Assembly: GCA_004026145.2 (NCBI GenBank) | Contig: CP034996.1 | Span: 10,717,282 to 10,781,281, forward strand | Length of the DNA: 64,000 bases | Reading direction: 5' to 3' | Origin: Takifugu bimaculatus | Lineage: Eukaryota > Chordata > Actinopteri > Tetraodontiformes > Tetraodontidae | Shown: positions 56,891 through 64,000 of the stretch, piece after piece | Layout: every line of letters begins with the position of its first letter | Position numbering within the stretch: position 1 is the first letter of the stretch | Made by a program: the position numbers and the translations under genes | The notes under the pieces: model-generated | What the model was told of the DNA's origin: nothing | Databases searched by the model: none | What the model saw: the letters and a program-made list of their open reading frames with translations, nothing else

Positions 56891-58479
56891 TTCCCATACC
56901 TGCACAGTGTGCACGGTGGAAGCCAAGCGCGTTGCATCTGGCCCCTTCCACGCCCCCGACCCGTCTACCCAGGGTCCCCAGCATCGCCCAATCCTCAGCT
57001 GTGAGAGGAGATCAGTCTCCCCGCCCCCCCGGGCCCTGGTTGTACGCTAGCGCAAACGTGCCGCGCACCGCGGGAAGAAAGCTACTTTTAAAAGCGTCAC
57101 TTTCCGCTCACGCTCCCCCTCCTCCCGCCTCGGGGTGAAGAGCATTCCCCCATTCCCCCTTAAATGGAGATGATACATCAACACATCAGCTCACATTAGA
57201 AGAATCACAGAGTGGCGTGTTTGTTTGGGGAATTCGGAGGTTTTGGTGGCACAAGTAATTAGTCTGATTTCCCCGCGGGACCGCCACCATCGTCTGGGAT
57301 CATCGTGCCTTGGCAGCATGTGAAGGCATAAAAAATGAGCTGCTCCCTGTGATTAAAAGAGGAGTCGAAAGCGCCTCCGCGCTGCACCAAATCAAGAAGA
57401 TGTTTGAATTTAAAGCACCGCCAAAGAGCCGGGCACGCCGCTCGTACGCTTCCGTGACATTAGCAGCCATCCGGGCGGGCACGCAGATGCCGCTAATGTC
57501 CCTCCTCAAGGGCTCGCCCTCATATTCAGAGTGGGAAGATGGATTCGCCGCACCTCGCCAAAGATCTGCCCGTCAGTGTCCTTGCGACGGAGTCGGAAGC
57601 AGGTGACATTGAGCCCAAACGCCAGCGTCTGCGCTCCGGCCCCGGAGTTGTGTCCTTTTCTTCCTCTGAGCTGGCGCGTGGGCTCGTTTTCCCGTTCTCA
57701 CGTTGGCCAGAGGCGTTTATAAAGGTGCCACGTCACCTTTAACAACGTGTGCTGTCCAGCGGGGGGGGGGGGGCTGTTCTTCGCTGATCACTGATCTCTC
57801 GTGGCGAGGAGGCGCAAACGAGGGCCGAAGGGGGCCGCCGCCCTGCGAACCGATGCGAGGGAAACAAGTGAGGCGCCAGTAAATCCTACTGGCGTGCTCT
57901 CCACGCTCGCCATCCCATAGGTTGTAGCTGCGCCTCTGCAGCCAGGAAGACAAACTGCTTCCTGCTTCCTGCAACACAACATGGTGCTTTCACCGGGGGG
58001 GTTGGGGGGTTGGGGGGGGCTCTACGTGTCTTTCACACCCCAGATGCTGCTGGAAGCGTCTCACCTGGGGAACGAGCCAAAGAGACGTCCTTCTCACCCA
58101 GGCGGCTCCTAATTCCTACTGTCGCCGCACGCCGCGCCTGAACAACACCACCGAGGAATAGGTGATAGTTTGTTGAGCCGACTCCAGGGCTTTGGTTGGA
58201 CGCCGCCTCGGTGACGGCGGCGCCATCAGCTGCCCGCTCTAATTACAGCATGTAAATGACAACAGCGCCGGGATAGCCAGCCTCTCCGGTGGCGGCTAAT
58301 TAATTTCATATCTCCAGATCAAAACCGCCTGTCCTGCGGTGGGTTTTCCACGCCGGCGCTGAACACCACGCACGGCCCCGCCCACAGCATGGATTACATT
58401 CAATTTACCCCCAACCGGAGCCTCGTCACTGTCACGGAGGAACGTCGGGATTGGAAACGGGCCACACGCATACATAGGC

Positions 58480-58640
58480 GTGAAGAAATTAGCATGCATT
58501 TCGCTGGGAAACACGGGCCAGAGCGGAAAACAGAGCGTGATATTTCCATAATAATAAAGGGATTTGTAGGAGTATTTCCAGCTACTGAAGTCTGGTTTAT
58601 TAAAGCTCGAAAATTCCATGAAAGCTTATTAGCAAGTCGA
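58480..58640. promoter_or_regulatory. Candidate noncoding element
   Basis: Unique AT-rich block (TTTCCATAATAATAAAGGG) without coding potential. Confidence 0.22.
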
Positions 58641-59959
58641 AGTGGCGGACGCGTTTGGAGGCTGTATTTTACGTCCTGTGTTTGTTTTTGAGTGGATATT
58701 GGAGAAAACATCACATAGAGGGCGTAACATGACCCATGCTGCACATAAATATTCATCTATCCGTGTGGTGCAGGAAGCTAAAAGCTCTTAATGTTCATTT
58801 ATTCACCCGCTCAGTACAGAATATTCTGTACTTGCATCAGACGGACATATGACGCCTTCCTCAGAAGGAGGCTGAAGGCGTTTGTGTGAAAACTGTCACA
58901 GTTGGAGGACGCGAGGGCAGGTAGCGAGGACGCTCTCATCTCATCCGCTCTCGCTTCCAAGTTTTCCCGTCCAAGAAGTTGCAAACAGCATTCCGTGTTC
59001 AGTCTCGCTGCCCAGAAACAGGTGGAGGGTTTCGCGTCTCCAACGTTCTGCCCGTGGTGGCCAGCGTCTCAGAGGACTTTTCTGTCTTCCGCTCCCTGAA
59101 GCCTCGGCGGGACAGGTTGCTTGATAAAGTCTCTGGGATGATCACACTCTCGACCTTGTGCGGGGGCGACAATCACGACACCTCCATGTCGCCTGACACG
59201 GAGAATCAGTCTGAGGGGCTGGAGTCCAGCTGTGGAGCCACCTGTGTGGCCTCACACACGCTAACGGCTCTGTAACATCTGAAGCTCACACAGGAGGGAC
59301 GCTTCCATGTGGACGGTGTGTTTTTGTTCTGAGGAAAGTGCTGTAAAAGCTAGCTGCCGAGGCATCTACATGCTGAGATGTTACTAAACTAAAGCTTTTT
59401 TGAGCTGTAACGAGGGACAGGGTGTGAGGGGAAGGTGCGGAATTACAACCGTGTCTTTGCATTTGCACAAAGATCAAATCACAATTTATTATCCAAACGG
59501 GGCGCCGCCTTTTGTTTTACCTTTAAATGCTGGAATCCTGCATTCTCGGCCATACGTTACAGCTCCGCGGCTCCAGTCGTGACGTAAAGGTCAGTAGCTC
59601 CGGGCTGTCCGTCCGTCTGTCCCTCTCCTTTTCTCTGCAACCTGAATGCCTAAGTAAGAAAGGTTAGTCCACTCGGCTCCTCTTGCTGGAAAGGTCAGGA
59701 TGGAGAGGAGACAGTGAACACCCCGGGATAGCCTAATCACTATTATTTCAGGGCTAGTTTGCTGTTCACTAAGCTTTGGGAGGTAAATATCTCTTCTGAA
59801 GTTTATTTTTAGAGGAGTTTGGTCTTTGGAGAAATGCTGGATGGGGCTTTTTGTGCCTGCAAGCTTGGCTTTCAGCTGTGATTATTAGTCAGAGAATAAT
59901 GGCAGGGCTGGGGAGGGGGGTGGGAGGGGGAGGGGGCTGGGGAGGGGGCTTAGGAGCCG

Positions 59960-60190
59960 TCCCATGTAAATTAACATTCAGAGGCAGCTGCACACGGGCT
60001 TCAGTGTGAAAATTAAACACTGGTTTAGCATCTCCAGAGGAAACAATTGTTTATTGGGTAAATTCCGGGTGTAATTATAGCTAATGCATAGAATACCATT
60101 CAGGGCGGCGTATATAACATATGATCCAGCTCCAGCTGAGCTAATTTCATTATCTCTCCACTGCCTAATGGGATGCAAATGGAAACGTTG
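59960..60190. promoter_or_regulatory. Candidate noncoding element with octamer motif
   Basis: Unique AT-rich block with AAACAATTGTTTATTGGG (60038-60055, SOX/fork-head-like), GTAATTATAGCTAATGC, and a perfect octamer ATGCAAAT at 60173-60180. Plausible enhancer; inferred only. Confidence 0.32.
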
Positions 60191-61794
60191 TTGACCTAGC
60201 TTAGCCCTGGCATGTCAGTCAAAGTGGAGGGCAATTAAACTGACCCCAGCGAGGAAGAGGACAATGGAATGTGGGAAAGGAGGAAGGATCGGGGCAGATT
60301 TGAAAGGGCTGGAGCATCCGGAGACAGAAAGAATATGAAAATAAGAGACTAAGAAGGTGTAAATGCCACACTTCAGGCTTCAATTGGAGGAGGAAGCGTG
60401 ACACGGTGAGCCAGGGAGGGAAATAATGTGAACTGGGGGGGAAAAAAGGAGAAGGTGGCTGAGCAGGGAGAGGAAGAGGAGGAATTAAATATAGACATGG
60501 AAATCAGCAAAGAACAGCTGCCCCCTGTTCCTCAGGAGATACATTAAAATCAGGTCCGGGTGGCCCGAGGGGAGGAGAGGGAATACCTCCTCCACCGGCC
60601 AATTAGACGTGCAGAGTGCTGCACTGTTCTAATAAAACCATCACCGTGGCTCCTCCGGCCCGCTCAGTCCCACCGGAGCCACCAGACTCTGACGTAGGGC
60701 TGGAGCAGAGGGATCCCCGGCTGCTGGATCCCCGGCTGCCGGATCCCCGGTCCTGTCCTGCAGGCAGCGGCGCCGGAGGAACGTCTTTATCTGACGTCTG
60801 TCAACGTGAGAGAAAATCCTGATGGATATCCGAATCACACAAAAGTCTGGACCAGAAGTTCTGGTTTGATGATCTGAGAACTTATTAACCAGCTTCAACG
60901 AGCCAGAGGACCATCTCCGAATCTTCCCGCCACCGGTCAGTTAGCCTTGCGGTGTGGCGCCTCGGCCACGTGCCCGATCGTAAACCGAGCGTCCGGTTTG
61001 GGGAAAGCAACCTTCTCCTTTGTACCTGCGCTCTCTGGACCTTCCCCTCAGCCTTGGGCTCCCTTCTCTTTGTGACGTCACAAAGGTCACGCTGGGCTAA
61101 ATTTGACCTACCTGCCCCAGGAAGAGGGCAAAATCGGGGATGTAAAGAGAGCCGGGGCGAGAAGGGCCAATTGTTGGCAGATCATAGCTCATGCAAAGCT
61201 GCCATGAATAAAACATGCTCCTCCTCTCCCGCGCCTCAGATCCATTTTTCTTCCAATTCTCTCCCCTTCCCTCTCTATCTCTCACACGCATGATTAACCT
61301 CAGGGGCCCTAATCAAGGCTGGAAATGACCCGCGCTCCTTGACTGGACTCGGCTTCTCCTCTCCTCCTTCAGCTCGTCCTCTTTGCTCCCTCCGTGCCGC
61401 ACCGGCGGTGACGGCTGAGCCCTCGCGTGCGGAAAAGTGCTATTCAAGGCTTTATTTGTCTACAGTGGTGAAGAGACGGCAGGAGAAGGCGGGATGAGGG
61501 CTGTCCGACCCGCTCCACGTGAACAGGAAATGAGCACGCCTCTAATCAAGTCACTATCTTCAAAAAGTGCTATTTTATTTAGTTGCCCTCTTTTGCGTTC
61601 CATCTGGTTTTTTTTCCCACCCGAATCCTCTGATCCCTTCCTGGGGGTGATGGTGTGTGAGACGGGGGTGTTAGCGGAGAATAAATAATCTGTCTTTCCT
61701 CAGCCTTTATTTGCAGTCTTTAAAACCTCTCTCCGGGGGGATGGGGACAGGGATAGATTTGCAGTTATTATTATTTACTTGCTTACAGCCCCCC

Positions 61795-61801
61795 CCCCTC
61801 C

Positions 61802-61846
<45 letters not shown>

Positions 61847-61927
61847 ACAGATGATCATGAGCTGTCCATGGTGCTGAACACCAACTCCTGACTTGTGCTA
61901 ACTGTTGGGCTTTTCTCATTAGTGTAG

Positions 61928-61958
<31 letters not shown>

Positions 61959-62031
61959 TTCTCACACATCACTCTGTTAATTGGTCTTTTCTCTGCAGCC
62001 AGGTAGTGGCAGGACCCCCCCCCCCCCCCCC
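61795..62031. repeat. Compound C / CT / CA repeats just upstream of the Ig exon
   Basis: C run, then (CT)n, then (CA)n (61790-61849); a second (CA)n at 61931-61958; and C17 at 62015-62031. Together they end about 290 nt before the exon acceptor. Confidence 0.93.
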
Positions 62032-62321
62032 GCAGGGGTCCAATCTAACAAAGACGTGATTGGCCGACGTGCTTCAACATTTGCTTTTTAATTAATATTA
62101 AATTTCTGGTTTCTGTTTTGTTTTGTTTTTCAAGTGCAATTGTAATTCGCAATGAACATAATTTATTCATTTTATATGAGGATTTTTAGCTTATCACGCG
62201 GCTTAATTAACACCGCAAACTGCAAATGAGGCCATTAAAACTCTCCCTCGCTATCTGCCTCTATCACTCTTGTTGTGCATCCTCATCACCGGCCCCTCTG
62301 TCTCTGCCTCTCTCTCTTCAG
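62032..62321 (+). promoter_or_regulatory. Upstream flank and 3' splice site of the Ig V exon
   Basis: AT-rich unique sequence with TTTTTAATTAATATTAAATT (62086-62105) and CTTAATTAACACCGC, a GCAAATGAGG word at 62222, then a pyrimidine tract (62260-62319) ending TCTCTTCAG. Branch point most likely near CCTCATCAC (62281). Confidence 0.6.
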
Positions 62322-62471
62322 GCGCCAGTGGTCAGTACCCGCTGGTCCAGAACCTCACAGTGACGGAGGGGGGGACGGCGAACCTGACCTGCCGTGTGGA
62401 GTACAATGACAACACCTCCCTCCAGTGGTCAAACCCGGCACAGCAGACGCTCTTTTTCGGGGACAAGAAAG
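62322..62471 (+). CDS. cadm2: CADM2 exon: N-terminus of mature protein and first half of Ig V domain
   Basis: This 150-nt internal exon belongs to cell adhesion molecule 2, a type I membrane protein of neurons and glia that mediates homophilic and heterophilic SynCAM contacts at synapses and axons. The upstream side is a pyrimidine-rich tract ending in CTCTTCAG; the downstream side is AAAG|GTGAGA. Both boundaries are phase 1. It encodes 50 residues starting GASGQYPLVQ and ending QQTLFFGDKK. The block NDNTSLQWSNPAQQTL is the diagnostic stretch shared by CADM2 and largely by CADM3; the QYPLVQN start and EGGTA block favour CADM2. By my recollection of human CADM2 about 39 of 50 positions agree with no gap. 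Visible Ig features are the first disulfide cysteine (residue 24, LTCRV) and the core tryptophan (36, LQWSN); the partner cysteine lies in the next exon, outside the window. There are three N-glycosylation sequons (residues 11, 21, 31). Whether this is the a or b teleost paralogue cannot be told. Confidence 0.95.
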
Positions 62472-62605
62472 GTGAGAGTGGCCGACGGGCAGCAGAAGGA
62501 TGGTGGGCTGTGAAACGCATCAGGTTTTCCTGCCTGGAACCTCACAGCTCCTGCTGGTGCCTCCTCAGTTGGTTTATTGTGTTGTTGTTGATATCACAGG
62601 AGAGG

Positions 62606-62775
62606 AGAGTTCAATTTGACTTTATCAGTATAGCGTCTGCTGAAATCAGGGGAGGCAGGAAAAACTAGGTTTTAACAGGAAGAAACCTTGAGCAGGACCA
62701 GACTTGCTGACCCACCACTTGCTGGCTTTCAGGGTAAAGGAGGAGGGCAGGGGGGGGGCAGGAATAAGAGAACAG
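62606..62775 (+). mobile_element. Fragment of dispersed fish repeat
   Basis: TTTTAACAGGAAGAAACCTTGAGCAGGACCAGACT, followed by GACCCACC and a G-rich GCAGGGGGGGGGCAGGAA, matches a repeat I recognise from many teleost genomes (AGGAAGAAACCT-GAGCAGGACCAG core). Fragmentary, noncoding here. Confidence 0.62.
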
Positions 62776-63132
62776 TGGTTAACTGTTAATTAACTGGTGG
62801 AATCAGTGCACAGGAAGCTCACACCAGCAGCTCAAGTAAAGCGACGCCAACCGAACCAGGCTACCCAGCTCCTGTGGTTGACACATTGACACCTGTCCCA
62901 GTTCTCCATCCAGGTGGTTGCTGTAGTCCGCCGCTCTCTTTCGTTTAAACCGGAATTTTCCGTGCCATCCAGCAGCACCGGCGACCACGTTGACCTTTGA
63001 GGGGGAAAATTAGCTGCGATTGTGACCCGGGTGGGCTAAAAAAAAGGGCGGTTCGGGCCACACCAGAGGCCTCAGGAGGCGTCCTTCCACTTGTTGCTCG
63101 CAACCCCTCGTTATCTGTACGCGTGATTACTG

Positions 63133-63134
<2 letters not shown>

Positions 63135-63164
<30 letters not shown>
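63135..63164. repeat. (CA)n microsatellite
   Basis: Short uninterrupted CA run. Confidence 0.92.
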
Positions 63165-63165
<1 letters not shown>

Positions 63166-63440
63166 GCAGAAAAAACACTGACAACGTCGCGATGCTTTAA
63201 TGGCTAATAACCACGGAGCGCTTGTTGGTGACCTTTCCCCCCCCTCTCCAGTAAAGTCCCCGTGAAGTGGATTCATTGCTGTGTTGCTGCTTCATGCCTG
63301 AAACGGTCGCATCTCTGCTGCATTAGTGCAGCCTAATAGAGTATGAAGCGCGCGCTCTTGTAAGTGTCTGGATTAAGCACGTGTGGGATTTACACAGTCT
63401 TCTTCCATTATCCTTCTGCCCACTGGGCTGAATTGTGCAT

Positions 63441-63442
<2 letters not shown>

Positions 63443-63499
<57 letters not shown>

Positions 63500-63509
63500 T
63501 GTGTGTGTG

Positions 63510-63541
<32 letters not shown>

Positions 63542-63542
63542 C
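63443..63542. repeat. (TG)n/(TGCG)n compound microsatellite
   Basis: TG run, four TGCG units, then TG again. Confidence 0.95.
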
Positions 63543-63619
63543 ATTTCCACGTCCATCATTTTCATGCTTTTCTGGAACGAGGGGTAATAAGCGCCGCACA
63601 GAACGCGCAGTCCGACCGC

Positions 63620-63745
63620 GGGTCTCTGTGGGCTGTTCCCCCCCGCACCAGGAGCCCCGCGGGACTCTGTGGGCTGTTCCCCCCCGCACCAGGAGCCCCG
63701 CGGGACTCTGTGGGCTGTCTCCCCCCCCCCCCCGCACCAGGAGCC
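63620..63745. repeat. Short tandem duplication, about 49-bp unit
   Basis: The unit GCACCAGGAGCCCCGCGGGA, then CTCTGTGGGCTGTTCCCCCC, occurs about 2.5 times. The last copy has an expanded C run. Confidence 0.85.
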
Positions 63746-64000
63746 GAGCTCGGGGCGCTGTTGTGACCGCATTTCCAGTCACGCTCCGAGATTGGAAATG
63801 GAAGAGCAGCGGAAGATGCCCTTATTATCAGCGCGGCGCAGGGATGCAACCGATGCTGCGGAATTGCGTTGCCGTTCCGGGCGTTGTGTGCGCGCACATG
63901 CTCGGTGGGGGGGGGGGGGGCGTGTTCCCAAAGTGCCCCTGGCAGCAGGAGAAAGGAAAGCTGGCGCAAATGCGTCTGATTTCAGGCGCATTCCGATTAT

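Larger units (their letters stand above)
55425..62321 (+). other. cadm2: CADM2 intron between microexon and Ig V exon
   Basis: This 6.9-kb interval is inferred from GTGAGT at 55425 and TTCAG at 62317-62321. It contains no further exon I recognise. From 55425 to about 56050 it is moderately GC-rich. It then holds C21 (56057-56077) and C/A runs near 56225-56245. Unique AT-rich blocks lie at 56680-56890, 58480-58640 and 59960-60190; a purine-rich stretch lies at 60240-60480; and a compound repeat lies at 61790-62031. Small open frames at 57310-57606 and 58979-59275 match nothing I know. Confidence 0.8.
62472..64000 (+). other. cadm2: Start of CADM2 intron downstream of Ig V exon
   Basis: Begins with donor GTGAGA. 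The next exon, expected to start in phase 1 with an Ala-Leu-Arg-Asp-like sequence, is not found before the window ends. It contains a dispersed repeat, (CA)n at 63135-63164, a long TG tract and a duplicated C-rich stretch. Confidence 0.75.

Noticed and set aside
57300..57606. 98-codon + frame with antisense frame
   Set aside because: No family recognised; better seen as unique intronic sequence.
58979..59275. 98-codon + frame between microexon and Ig exon
   Set aside because: Three overlapping frames are open here, no CADM or Ig similarity, no convincing acceptor-donor pair in matching phase.
1..64000. CRISPR array, prophage, operon or other prokaryotic system
   Set aside because: Tandem repeats here have no unique spacers, and the exon-intron structure and repeat content are vertebrate.

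Overview
The window is vertebrate genomic DNA, most likely from a teleost fish, probably a percomorph with compact introns. The evidence is interrupted coding sequence with GT-AG splice sites, very abundant (CA)n/(TG)n microsatellites and minisatellites, decayed dispersed repeats of types I recognise from fish genomes, and no bacterial-style gene packing. The species is not determinable from sequence alone.

The only protein-coding gene I can support is on the + strand: a partial CADM2 (SynCAM2/nectin-like 3, a neuronal immunoglobulin-superfamily adhesion molecule). Two exons are present. A 27-nt microexon at 55398-55424 encodes the optional nine-residue insert known from CADM2 isoforms. A 150-nt exon at 62322-62471 encodes the start of the mature protein and the first half of the membrane-distal Ig V domain. 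Both are phase 1/phase 1. The signal-peptide exon was not found and is presumably upstream; the second half of the V domain is presumably downstream of 64000. Everything before 55397 is therefore read as the long first intron. Most open frames in it are shadows of simple repeats or chance.

Layout: 1-55397 is intron 1, with candidate zero-length recursive splice sites at 885/886, 9384/9385 and 34294/34295. It also holds a 71-bp satellite (1.85-2.27 kb), a G-rich minisatellite (3.6 kb), a 24/25-bp VNTR (32.6-33.2 kb), a 590-bp CCTG/TCTG tract (36.2-36.8 kb), a 15-bp minisatellite (37.4 kb), and a purine / CA / polypyrimidine island (52.2-53.5 kb). AT-rich unique blocks that look like candidate noncoding regulatory elements lie between them. 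55425-62321 is the intron between microexon and Ig exon; 62472-64000 is the start of the next intron.

The most interesting hypothesis is that this intron is removed stepwise. Three sites combine a branch-point match, an AG-free pyrimidine tract and CAG joined directly to GTGAGT or GTAAGC. One of them (9384/9385) is followed 51 nt later by a second GTGAGT, giving a candidate recursive-splice exon that stays open only in the phase this gene uses. CADM2 is, as I recall, among the vertebrate genes reported to use recursive splicing. All of this is sequence reading; no alignment, conservation or RNA data could be consulted.
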